A stretch of DNA of 64,000 nt from assembly GCA_905339165.1 (NCBI GenBank), contig CAJPFH010000045.1, positions 1 through 64,000 on the forward strand, in the 5' to 3' direction. The notes under the pieces were generated by a model that was given only the letters and a program-made list of their open reading frames with translations, was not told the origin of the DNA and did not search any database. The stretch comes from Flavobacteriales bacterium. Its GTDB lineage: Bacteria; Bacteroidota; Bacteroidia; Flavobacteriales_E; Vicingaceae. Position numbers and translations under genes: made by a program. Position 1 is the first letter of the stretch. Each line of letters starts with the position of its first letter. This document shows positions 54,758-62,128 of this stretch, one piece after another.

Positions 54758-55195
54758 ATGAAAAAAGAAAACATTTTTGTAAAAGGAGCAATAAGTGCCA
54801 GTTTAGTGGCAGAAGAGATATTGACTGTTCAGCAAAATAAAAAGGTAGGGGCTCATACCATTTTTATCGGTCAAGTGCGTAACGATACCATAAAAGAGAA
54901 AAAGATTATAGCCATAGAATATTCGGCCTACGAAGAAATGGCCGATGCTACGTTTTTTAAAATTATGGAGGAGGCAAGTGAAAAGTTTAATATCGAAGCA
55001 TTAGTTATTAAACACAGTTTGCAAAAAGTAAAATGTGGAGAGATGTGTTTGTTTGTTTTAGTGGCAACAGCTCACCGCAACGAGGCTTATGACGCTTCTC
55101 GTTTTGTGGTTGAGGCCATTAAAAAGCAGGTGCCGGTTTTTGGTAAAGAAATTTTTGAAGATGAAAGTCACACATGGAAAATAAATAAATTTTAA
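54758..55195 (+). CDS. moaE: Molybdopterin synthase catalytic subunit MoaE
   Basis: 145 residues. GAHTIFIGQVRNDT, IEYSAYEEMADATF, VKCGEMCLFVLVATAHRNEAYDASRFVVEAIKKQVPVFGKE (read in pieces) and the C-terminal SHTWKIN are the MoaE signatures, including the Lys pair near the active site. It adds two sulfurs to cyclic pyranopterin together with MoaD, for which no gene is present in this window. Its stop is immediately followed by the moaC ATG. Confidence 0.93.
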   Translation: MKKENIFVKGAISASLVAEEILTVQQNKKVGAHTIFIGQVRNDTIKEKKIIAIEYSAYEEMADATFFKIMEEASEKFNIEALVIKHSLQKVKCGEMCLFVLVATAHRNEAYDASRFVVEAIKKQVPVFGKEIFEDESHTWKINKF

Positions 55196-56092
55196 ATGGT
55201 AGATATTACCCATAAATCAAATTCGCTCCGGGAAGCCGTATCTAGAGCCATAGTAAAGGTTGGAAACCCCGATACCATTACAGCCTTAAATGAGCGAAAG
55301 GTGCCAAAGGGCGATGTTTTTGAAATGGCTAAAGCAGCCGGATTATTAGCCGTAAAAAATACGTTTAATGTTATACCAGATTGTCACCCACTGCCTGTTG
55401 AATTTGCAAAAGTTGCATACCAAATAGAGGGAAACGAAATCTCTATAGAAATGCATGTAAAAACCATCTATAAAACAGGAGTAGAAGTAGAAGCTATGCA
55501 CGGAGTAGCAGTAGTAGCTCTTACATTTTACGATATGTTAAAACCCATAGACAAAAATATAGAGATACTTTCCATTAAACTAGTATCTAAAAAAGGAGGC
55601 AAATCGGATTTTAAAGATAAATTCAGAAAAGATATTAAAGCGGCAGTAGTAGTATGTTCTGACATGATTCTTGCCGGAAAAAAAGAAGATAAGGCGGGTA
55701 AGTTGGTTGAAAAAAAGCTATTGGAAAACAATGTGCAAATTTCTGAATACGTAAATATACCAGATGATGAAATGGTGATTGCTGAAAAAATAACCGATTT
55801 GTGCAAAAGCAATCATTTGGTTTTGGTTGTAGGAGGAACAGGTATTTCGGTACGCGATGTAACCACCAAAGCAGTAAAAAAAATTATTGATTCGGAAATA
55901 CCCGGAATAATGGAATACGCCAGAAGTTATGGGCAACAACGTACCCCTTTTTCAATGCTTTCAAGAAGTATTGCCGGTCTTAAAAACAATACGTTGGTTT
56001 TAGCGATACCGGGTTCCGGCAATGGGGCATCGGAAACAATAGACGCTTTATTTCCTTTTGTGCTCCATGCGTTTAAAACACTACCGGTTTAG
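55196..56092 (+). CDS. MoaC-MogA/MoaB fusion
   Basis: A 298-residue bifunctional protein. Residues 1-150 are MoaC (cyclic pyranopterin monophosphate synthase): MVDITHKSNSLREAV, NVIPDCHPLPVEF and TGVEVEAMHGVAVVALTFYDMLK. Residues 155-298 are MogA/MoaB (molybdopterin adenylyltransferase): AAVVVCSDMILAGKKEDKAG, LVVGGTGISVRDVT, and IPGIMEYARSYGQQRTPFSMLSRS. In MogA the triad GGTG usually continues P/D-RD; here it is GGTGISVRD. One polypeptide thus covers an early and a late step of the cofactor pathway. Confidence 0.92.
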   Translation: MVDITHKSNSLREAVSRAIVKVGNPDTITALNERKVPKGDVFEMAKAAGLLAVKNTFNVIPDCHPLPVEFAKVAYQIEGNEISIEMHVKTIYKTGVEVEAMHGVAVVALTFYDMLKPIDKNIEILSIKLVSKKGGKSDFKDKFRKDIKAAVVVCSDMILAGKKEDKAGKLVEKKLLENNVQISEYVNIPDDEMVIAEKITDLCKSNHLVLVVGGTGISVRDVTTKAVKKIIDSEIPGIMEYARSYGQQRTPFSMLSRSIAGLKNNTLVLAIPGSGNGASETIDALFPFVLHAFKTLPV

Positions 56093-56104
56093 TACTTTAA
56101 TTTT

Positions 56105-56548
56105 ATGCGAATTTTCAAATATCGTTACCAAAGTTATCATAAGCCCATTACAGCTCTTATCATCTTGGTAGTTATTTGGATTTTTTATTATTTCTCCGAT
56201 TCGGGAGAACATAAATTTTACCCAAACGGGCAAATGATTTATGATGGAGCTACCCTGAATAACCAAAACCATGGGCTTTGGACTTGGTGGTACGAAAATG
56301 GAAAAAAAGAAATGCAAGGTCATTTTGAATTTGGAAAGCGAGTAGGAGTTTGGTACACGTGGGATAGAGCCGGTATTTTAAGAAGCGAAGGAATGTACAA
56401 AAACGATAAACTGAACGGTTCCTACAAACAATACAACGAAAAAGGAAATTTAATTCGCGAATCGAATTATATAGATGACGAACTGTTTGGCCCTCAGAAA
56501 GTATATGACAACGAAGGAAAATTGATTAGTAACGAAAACAATCAATAA
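56105..56548 (+). CDS. Small membrane-anchored MORN-like repeat protein
   Basis: 147 residues with an N-terminal membrane helix (ITALIILVVIWIFYYF) and about four YwqK-type repeats: HKFYPNGQMIYDGATLNNQNHGLW, TWWYENGKKEMQGHF (parts), and so on. The repeats are the same kind as the 22-repeat protein at 21609-23321. It starts 12 nt after the moaC-mogA fusion, so may ride on that transcript. Role unknown. Confidence 0.72.
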   Translation: MRIFKYRYQSYHKPITALIILVVIWIFYYFSDSGEHKFYPNGQMIYDGATLNNQNHGLWTWWYENGKKEMQGHFEFGKRVGVWYTWDRAGILRSEGMYKNDKLNGSYKQYNEKGNLIRESNYIDDELFGPQKVYDNEGKLISNENNQ

Positions 56549-56594
56549 GTTTATAAAAGCGTATAATTCTATACCTTTAAATTTTAAAATATAC

Positions 56595-57314
56595 TTACCG
56601 CTGTATGTTTTTTTCGATTTCCTTTTTTTCTATAAATCCGCTATGAGTCCATGTTTTCTTAGCGTTTTTATAAAATTCTAATACAGGCACTTCGGTTACA
56701 TTCAATTCTTTTGCTAACTGTTTGTTTTTGTCTACATCAATGCGTACAATTTCTATTTTTCCTTTTAGCTCGGAAGAAAGCTCATTTATAAAAGGTTTCA
56801 TTTTTTTGCAGGGCACACACCATTCGGCATAGTAGTTTATAAGAATGGCTTTATTGTCGGCAATGAGTTGCTGAAATTCTTTTAAACTCATTTCATGTTG
56901 GTTAGCTGTTTTGGTAGTGGTTTCGGGCAGTTTAGCTGCTCTCCATTTTAATATTCCTCCGTTTAGTTCGTACACTTCTTTAAAGCCGTTTTTTCTCATG
57001 TAGGAAGCGGCCGAAGCACTGCGTGCTCCGCTAAAACAATATACAAATACCGGTTTTGATTTATCTAATGTTTGAATGTCGTTGCCAAAGGAATTATTGT
57101 TCCAATTTATATTTAACGCTTCGGCAATAAAGCCCTCATTAAACTCTTCCGGAGTTCTTACGTCTATCAACTGAGCATTTTTTTCTTGTTTTAGTTTTTC
57201 GGAAAACTCAGATGCCGAAAGGTTGGTATTGTTGATGTCTGGTGTTTGTCCGTTAGAGCATGCTACAAGGAATAGGGCAAAAAAAGTGTAGAGATAAATG
57301 ATTTTGCTTTTCAT
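56595..57314 (-). CDS. Lipoprotein with rhodanese and thioredoxin domains
   Basis: 239 residues from ATG 57314, which gives a lipoprotein signal ending LFLVAC-SNG; the longer frame to 57383 overlaps the preceding thioredoxin gene. A rhodanese domain with YCFSGARSA (active Cys in a CxxxxR loop) is followed by a thioredoxin domain with YAEWCVPCKKMKP. So persulfide transfer and disulfide chemistry are joined on one periplasm-side protein. Last gene of the cluster 56595-59091. Confidence 0.88.
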   Translation of the reverse strand: MKSKIIYLYTFFALFLVACSNGQTPDINNTNLSASEFSEKLKQEKNAQLIDVRTPEEFNEGFIAEALNINWNNNSFGNDIQTLDKSKPVFVYCFSGARSASAASYMRKNGFKEVYELNGGILKWRAAKLPETTTKTANQHEMSLKEFQQLIADNKAILINYYAEWCVPCKKMKPFINELSSELKGKIEIVRIDVDKNKQLAKELNVTEVPVLEFYKNAKKTWTHSGFIEKKEIEKNIQR

Positions 57315-57319
57315 AATGA

Positions 57320-57616
57320 TTATACAAATTGAGTGATGATTTTTTTTAAATTTTTTGCGTCTACTACTCCGGATTGTCTCCAAAGCACCTTTCCTTTTTT
57401 AAATAATATAAGTGTGGGAACTCCTTGTATTTTGTACTGCATGGCGGCATGAGGATTTCTATCTACATCGACTTTTAAGATATTAACTTTATCCGCCACT
57501 TCTTGTTTTACATTTTCTAAAATAGGTTTCATCATTTTACAAGGCCCACACCATTCGGCAAAAAAGTCTACTAATACTGGTTTTTCCGAATTTATTAATT
57601 CTGCGAATTTCGACAT
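57320..57616 (-). CDS. trxA: Thioredoxin
   Basis: 98 residues, a plain cytoplasmic thioredoxin: VDFFAEWCGPCKMMKPILE with the WCGPC active site at about residues 22-26, and the cis-proline in IQGVPTLILFKKGK. Lies between the rhodanese genes, 1 nt after one and 5 nt before the lipoprotein gene. Confidence 0.93.
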   Translation of the reverse strand: MSKFAELINSEKPVLVDFFAEWCGPCKMMKPILENVKQEVADKVNILKVDVDRNPHAAMQYKIQGVPTLILFKKGKVLWRQSGVVDAKNLKKIITQFV

Positions 57617-57617
57617 C

Positions 57618-57932
57618 TTATTGTATTTTATGTTTTAAATGAATCCAACCCCCGCCATTATGTACTTCGGTAAAACCGTGTGTTTTTAAAATATTTTTAG
57701 CCGAAGCACTTCGCATACCGGAAGCACAACAAGTTATAATGGGTTTCCCTTTGTTTATTTTGGAAATATTGCTTTCCAATTTATCCAAAGGAATGTTAAT
57801 GGAACCCTTAATATGGCCATTTTGGTATTCCGCTTTCGTTCTTACATCTAAAATGGTGGCTCCATTATTTATTAGTTCTTTCGGGTTTACTTTTTCTTTT
57901 ACTCCAAATAAATTTTTTAGTAATTCAATCAT
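57618..57932 (-). CDS. Rhodanese-like protein
   Basis: A 104-residue single rhodanese domain. ATILDVRTKAEYQNGHIKGSIN is the CH2-type entry motif and ITCCASGMRSASAKN holds the persulfide-forming cysteine in a six-residue loop. Cytoplasmic. It resembles the next protein (57936-58184), probably by duplication. Confidence 0.9.
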   Translation of the reverse strand: MIELLKNLFGVKEKVNPKELINNGATILDVRTKAEYQNGHIKGSINIPLDKLESNISKINKGKPIITCCASGMRSASAKNILKTHGFTEVHNGGGWIHLKHKIQ

Positions 57933-57935
57933 TTC

Positions 57936-58184
57936 TTAACATTTTATATTTAACCAACTTCCTGCATTTATGCAATCAATACCATTGTTTTTCAAAAACT
58001 GCTCTGCCTGATAACTCCTTGCTCCGCTGGCACAACAAAGCAAAATGGGTGGGGCTAATTTTTTTATTTTTTCTAATTGTTCAGGAATATCTTGTAAGGG
58101 AATATTAATACTGCCCGATACATTACCGGAAACAAATTCTTCTTTGGTTCTTACGTCTAATATGGTTTTAAAATCTTGATTCAT
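57936..58184 (-). CDS. Rhodanese-like protein (short)
   Basis: An 82-residue rhodanese: ILDVRTKEEFVSGNVSGSINIPL and LLCCASGARSYQAEQFLKNNG with the catalytic cysteine. Shorter than most single-domain rhodaneses, but both key motifs are present. The genes on either side are only 2-3 nt away. Confidence 0.88.
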   Translation of the reverse strand: MNQDFKTILDVRTKEEFVSGNVSGSINIPLQDIPEQLEKIKKLAPPILLCCASGARSYQAEQFLKNNGIDCINAGSWLNIKC

Positions 58185-58186
58185 GG

Positions 58187-58390
58187 CTATTTGTTTTTAT
58201 GGGTATTTATTTTAAACAAGGTGTACAAAGGGCAAAACCCGATAAAACTTGTAGCAATAAAAATTCCTGAAAGAATAAGAAGGACAATAGCCAGCGTACC
58301 GGAAATAGTGCTAGTAATATATAATGCCGTAATGATGATTGCGATAAGAATACGTATTACTTTATCGGCAGTTCCCATGTTTTTTTTCAT
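58187..58390 (-). CDS. DUF2892 membrane protein (YgaP-like)
   Basis: 67 residues with two hydrophobic helices. MGTADKVIRILIAIIITALYI and SFIGFCPLYTLFKINT are the DUF2892 signature; the CPLY cysteine is conserved. In other bacteria this unit is fused to rhodanese (YgaP), which supports a shared role with its neighbours here. Confidence 0.9.
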   Translation of the reverse strand: MKKNMGTADKVIRILIAIIITALYITSTISGTLAIVLLILSGIFIATSFIGFCPLYTLFKINTHKNK

Positions 58391-58461
58391 TTTTTAAAAT
58401 TTTAAGGTGAATTATTGGAACAAAGTTCGGTAGCCAAAAAGCTATTATACGGTTACTTTTG

Positions 58462-59091
58462 TTACAGAAGAGTAATTTTATTTCGTCCCAATAAAATATA
58501 GCCTTCTGTTTCCATTTGTTTAAGCAGCCTTGAGATAACAACCCGTGCCGTTCCCAGTTCATTGGCTAACTGTTCGTGGGTAACATTCAGCGTTTTTTTA
58601 TGGGTAATTAGGGCCTTATTTTTCAGAAAATGTAAAAGTCGTTCATCCATTTTTTTAAATGCTACGGCATTCACTACTTCCAAGAGTTCTTCGAAGCGTT
58701 TATGATAAAGTTTAAAAATATAATCGAGCCATTCTGGAAATTCCTTTATGAGTTCGCTTACTTTTTGTATGGGGATAAATAAAATTTCTGTTTCGTCTTC
58801 GGCTATGGCTTTTACTTTACTGGTGTCTTGGTGTATACCACCCAAAAACGACATGATACAACTTTCTCCGGTATTGATGTAGTAAAGTAAAATCTCTCTT
58901 CCATCATCATCTACTCTAAAAACTTTTATGTTACCTCTCATTACAATGGGAATGGCTTTGATGTATGCGTTTTCGTTTAAAATAATCTCACCTGCTTTAA
59001 ATATTTTTGAAAACCCGTATTCTATTAGTTTTTCTTTAATTTTTGGAGAGGCTTGAAACTCTGAAATTTGATTTAGTGAGTTCGTATTCAT
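58462..59091 (-). CDS. Crp/Fnr-family regulator of the rhodanese cluster
   Basis: 209 residues. Sensor fold (IPIVMRGNIKVFRVDDDGREILLYYI, GESCIMSFLGG) and HTH (VTHEQLANELGTARVVISRLLKQMETEGYI). The Cys in ESCIMSF is a common feature of the Bacteroidota group of these regulators found beside rhodanese/thioredoxin genes. It is the first gene of the cluster and probably its controller, sensing a redox or sulfur signal (inference). Confidence 0.9.
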   Translation of the reverse strand: MNTNSLNQISEFQASPKIKEKLIEYGFSKIFKAGEIILNENAYIKAIPIVMRGNIKVFRVDDDGREILLYYINTGESCIMSFLGGIHQDTSKVKAIAEDETEILFIPIQKVSELIKEFPEWLDYIFKLYHKRFEELLEVVNAVAFKKMDERLLHFLKNKALITHKKTLNVTHEQLANELGTARVVISRLLKQMETEGYILLGRNKITLL

Positions 59092-59118
59092 TTTCTTTAA
59101 ATATTATGGGTTTCTAAG

Positions 59119-59126
59119 CAAATGTA
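59119..59126 (-). promoter_or_regulatory. Predicted -7 box of the rhodanese cluster
   Basis: TACATTTG on the reverse strand, exact TAnnTTTG, 28 nt upstream of the regulator's ATG. Confidence 0.45.
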
Positions 59127-59243
59127 CAGAGGCTTTGTTTTAATTTAAGAAAGTACGACACATGTTTTAATTATTTGTGTATACAGCACAACAAAGAAAA
59201 ATTCAATTAAGTTCAAGAACGTGGCAATGAAACATTAAAAATC

Positions 59244-59978
59244 TTAAAGTGTTTTATTCAATAATTCTAAAGCCATTAATTTATGAAAGTAGGGTAAGTG
59301 AAGATTTTCGCTCAGTAATTGCAAGTGAAACTTGCTGTGTGCATCGCTGCCACAGAAATCAATTTTTCGGAAATCTATTAGTTTTTGTGCTGTTTTTTTT
59401 ACTTCTGCGGAGTATGCTCCGGTTAACGAAAGTAGGTTTAATTGTAACAAAACTCCTTTTGAACGAAGTTCATCGTATTGGTCTATATTTTTATGCCAGT
59501 ACGGATAGCGTTCCGGATGAGCCAGAACAGGGGTATATCCCGCTACTTGCAATTCGAAAATTACATTGGCTAAATGAGGTGGCTCCGAAAACATGGAAAG
59601 TTCAAAAAGTACATAGTTTTTTCCGAAAGAAAGTAGTTTTTTGGTTTTTATTTTTTCTTCAAAGTTTTCATCTAAATAATATTCGGCAGCAGCTTCTATT
59701 TCTATTTCAATATGGTTTTTAGCCAGTTCATTTTTTACTTTTTCCAGCCCGTTTAAAATAATATCGGGAGTGTTTTTGTAATAATCACTCATAATGTGTG
59801 GTGTAGTAATTATTTTTTTATATCCAAGTTCTTTAAACGCACGAATCATTTCTATACTTTGTTCTAAATCTTTCGCTCCATCGTCAATACCGGGAATAAG
59901 ATGCGAGTGCATATCGCAACAAAGTAGTTCGAGGGTTACTTTTTCTTTTTTAGAAAAAATATTTTTTAACCAATGCAT
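59244..59978 (-). CDS. CpsB/CapC-family PHP phosphatase
   Basis: A 244-residue metal-dependent tyrosine phosphatase of the PHP fold. Metal ligands are seen in DMHSHLIPGIDDGAKD (residues ~22-37), TTPH, AAAEYYLD, LAHPERY and CGSDAHS. Such enzymes dephosphorylate the capsule-export kinase (Wzc/CpsD type). Lies one base after the epimerase gene in a polysaccharide operon, though no kinase gene is in view. Confidence 0.9.
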   Translation of the reverse strand: MHWLKNIFSKKEKVTLELLCCDMHSHLIPGIDDGAKDLEQSIEMIRAFKELGYKKIITTPHIMSDYYKNTPDIILNGLEKVKNELAKNHIEIEIEAAAEYYLDENFEEKIKTKKLLSFGKNYVLFELSMFSEPPHLANVIFELQVAGYTPVLAHPERYPYWHKNIDQYDELRSKGVLLQLNLLSLTGAYSAEVKKTAQKLIDFRKIDFCGSDAHSKFHLQLLSENLHLPYFHKLMALELLNKTL

Positions 59979-59979
59979 A

Positions 59980-60972
59980 TTATTTTCTGTTTTCGAGAAA
60001 CCACTCTACGGTTTGTTCTATTCCTTTTTCAAATAAAACTCCGGGGATATAATTCAGCCATTCTTTAGCGTTAGATATATCGGCTAGGGAATTACGCACA
60101 TCACCTATCCTTTCTTCTCGGTAAATGGGTTCTTTTTTTAATTGTAAGGCATTGGAAATTTTATGGTAAATCTGGTTTACCGAAATTTTTTGTCCGCAGG
60201 CAATATTTACCACTTTGCCAAAGGCTTCGGTTTTATTCGTAAAAAGGGCTTTGATATTGGCCTGAACCGCATTTTCTATAAAGGTAAAATCTCGGCTTTG
60301 TTCTCCATCGCCATTAATGTAGCAGGAGTGGTTATTTAGCAACGATTCAATAAAAAGAGGAATGGCTGCGGCATAAGGGCCTTTTGTGTTTTGCCTTGGG
60401 CCAAAAATATTAAAATACCGGAGGCCTATTACAGGCATCTTGTGTATCTGTGCGTAGGTGTGGGCATACAATTCGTTGGTAATTTTCGAAACAGCATAAG
60501 GCGAAAGTGGAAGTCCTGTTTTATGTTCAACTTTCGGAAGGTCGCTATTATCGCCATAAACCGAAGAGGAACTAGCATAAACCATTCGTTTTATACCCGA
60601 AACACGAGCTGCCTCCAACATATTTAAAAAACCGGTTGAGTTAGAGGCGTGCGTATCTAAAGGGTTTGCGATGGAACGAGGCACAGAACCTAATGCAGCC
60701 TGATGCAAAACAAAATCAACCTGTTTGCAAAAAGAAAGGCAATCTTTAAAATCGGTAATATCGGCTTTGTGAAATTCAAAATTTTCTGAGCATAAAAATG
60801 CAGCTATATTTTTTTCGTCCCCATTGCTTAAATTATCTATTCCAATCACTTTTCCGGCTTTGTGTTGCAGCAGGTATTCTACAAGGTGCGAGCCAATGAA
60901 TCCTGCCGCTCCGGTAACTAAAAAAGTATAATCGTCCAAGCTTCCAGTATGAAAAGCCTTTGAGTAATTCAT
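59980..60972 (-). CDS. NAD-dependent sugar epimerase (WbpP/TviC-like)
   Basis: A 330-residue extended SDR. NAD motif TGAAGFIGSHLVEYLL, VLHQAALGSVPRSI (the serine-rich SVPRS stretch typical of UDP-GlcNAc/UDP-GalNAc 4-epimerases of the WbpP group), ASSSSVYGD, and catalytic Y-x3-K in SPYAVSKITNE. Its ATG overlaps the stop of the dTDP-glucose dehydratase gene as ATGA. Makes an activated N-acetyl sugar for surface polysaccharide. Confidence 0.86.
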   Translation of the reverse strand: MNYSKAFHTGSLDDYTFLVTGAAGFIGSHLVEYLLQHKAGKVIGIDNLSNGDEKNIAAFLCSENFEFHKADITDFKDCLSFCKQVDFVLHQAALGSVPRSIANPLDTHASNSTGFLNMLEAARVSGIKRMVYASSSSVYGDNSDLPKVEHKTGLPLSPYAVSKITNELYAHTYAQIHKMPVIGLRYFNIFGPRQNTKGPYAAAIPLFIESLLNNHSCYINGDGEQSRDFTFIENAVQANIKALFTNKTEAFGKVVNIACGQKISVNQIYHKISNALQLKKEPIYREERIGDVRNSLADISNAKEWLNYIPGVLFEKGIEQTVEWFLENRK

Positions 60973-62018
60973 CGTGGGGTATATTGTTTTTCGTAGTATG
61001 TGCGGTATTCGCCCGAGGTAACTTTATTTAACCAATCCTCGTTTTTCAAGTACCAGTCTACGGTCTTCTCTAAGCCTTCTTCGAACTGAAGAGAGGGTTT
61101 CCAATGGAGTTCGTTTTGTAATTTAGAGGAATCGATGGCGTAACGTAAATCATGTCCTTTGCGGTCGGTAACGAATGTAATCAGTTTTTCCGAAGAGCCT
61201 GATTCGCGATGTAATTTTTGATCCATTATTCTACACAGCAATTTAACCAAATCAATGTTGGTCCACTCGTTTTGTCCACCAATGTTGTAGGTTTCTCCAA
61301 TTTTTCCATTATGAAAAATGGTATCAATTGCACGGGCGTGGTCTTCTACCCAAAGCCAGTCGCGTATATTTTCGCCTTTCCCGTATATAGGAATAGGGCG
61401 GGAATTTTTTATATTGTGAATACAAAGCGGAATCAGTTTTTCAGGAAACTGGTGCGAACCGTAGTTGTTAGAACAGTTAGAAAGAACTACGGGTAATTTG
61501 TAAGTATGGTAGTAGGCTCTCACAAAATGGTCAGACGATGCTTTTGAGGCCGAATAAGGGCTGCGTGGGTCATACGATGTTTCTTCGGTAAAGTAGCCTT
61601 CCTTTCCAAGTGAACCATATACTTCATCGGTAGAAATATGATAGAATTTTTTGCCTTCAGAATTTTTTGCCCATTGCTGTTGTGCTGCATTAAGAAGATT
61701 AGCTGTTCCTATTACATTGGTAAGCACAAATTGCATGGGGGTTTCTATCGAACGGTCAACATGGCTTTCGGCTGCAAGGTGAATAATTCCATCAAAGCTG
61801 TGTTTCTTAAAAAGATTCTGAATAAAAGGTTGGTCGGTAATATCGCCTTTAATAAAAGTGTAGTGATCTTTCTTTTCTATGTCTCTCAGGTTTTCTAAAT
61901 TGCCTGCATAGGTTAGGCTATCTAAATTAAAAATTTGATATTTTGGATATTTATTTACGAAAAGTCTTACGGTATGAGAACCTATAAAACCGGCTCCTCC
62001 TGTAATTAAAATTCTCAT
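60969..62018 (-). CDS. rfbB: dTDP-glucose 4,6-dehydratase
   Basis: 349 residues from ATG 62018. The longer frame to TTG 62048 is rejected because its start lies upstream of the probable -7 box. Landmarks are MRILITGGAGFIGSHTVRLF, AAESHVDRSIETP, FYHISTDEVYGSLG, SPYSASKASSDHFVRAYYHTY (catalytic YxxxK) and NYGSHQFPEKLIPL. It makes dTDP-4-keto-6-deoxyglucose, the entry to rhamnose and related deoxysugars. The later enzymes are not in this window. Confidence 0.95.
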   Translation of the reverse strand: MRILITGGAGFIGSHTVRLFVNKYPKYQIFNLDSLTYAGNLENLRDIEKKDHYTFIKGDITDQPFIQNLFKKHSFDGIIHLAAESHVDRSIETPMQFVLTNVIGTANLLNAAQQQWAKNSEGKKFYHISTDEVYGSLGKEGYFTEETSYDPRSPYSASKASSDHFVRAYYHTYKLPVVLSNCSNNYGSHQFPEKLIPLCIHNIKNSRPIPIYGKGENIRDWLWVEDHARAIDTIFHNGKIGETYNIGGQNEWTNIDLVKLLCRIMDQKLHRESGSSEKLITFVTDRKGHDLRYAIDSSKLQNELHWKPSLQFEEGLEKTVDWYLKNEDWLNKVTSGEYRTYYEKQYTPR

Positions 62019-62037
62019 TTTGTTTTTTATAAGAGAG

Positions 62038-62045
62038 CAAAGGTA
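62038..62045 (-). promoter_or_regulatory. -7 box of the polysaccharide operon
   Basis: TACCTTTG on the reverse strand, exact TAnnTTTG, 19 nt before ATG 62018. TTTA lies at the -33 spacing in place of TTTG. Confidence 0.55.
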
Positions 62046-62069
62046 CAAAACTTAGAGTGGTATGTAAAA

Positions 62070-62106
62070 AACAAAAAGAGCCGATTTATATCGGCTCTTT
62101 TTGTTT
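62070..62106 (-). terminator. Strong terminator after the T9SS-secreted protein gene
   Basis: AAAAAGAGCCGAT, loop TTAT, ATCGGCTCTTTTT: a 13-bp perfect stem with A- and T-runs. It ends transcripts of the gene at 62129 just before the rfbB promoter. Confidence 0.92.
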
Positions 62107-62128
62107 TTTATAATAAAGGGTTTTGATG

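Noticed and set aside
56105-56594. Strong terminator between the small MORN gene and the convergent rhodanese-thioredoxin gene
   Set aside because: Only a short GTATA/TATAC hairpin is present in the 46-bp gap; too weak to call.
62019-62048. Longer N-terminus of the dTDP-glucose dehydratase, starting at TTG 62048
   Set aside because: The extra codons contain the TACCTTTG promoter box and precede the conserved MRILITGGAGFIG start, so ATG 62018 is the start.
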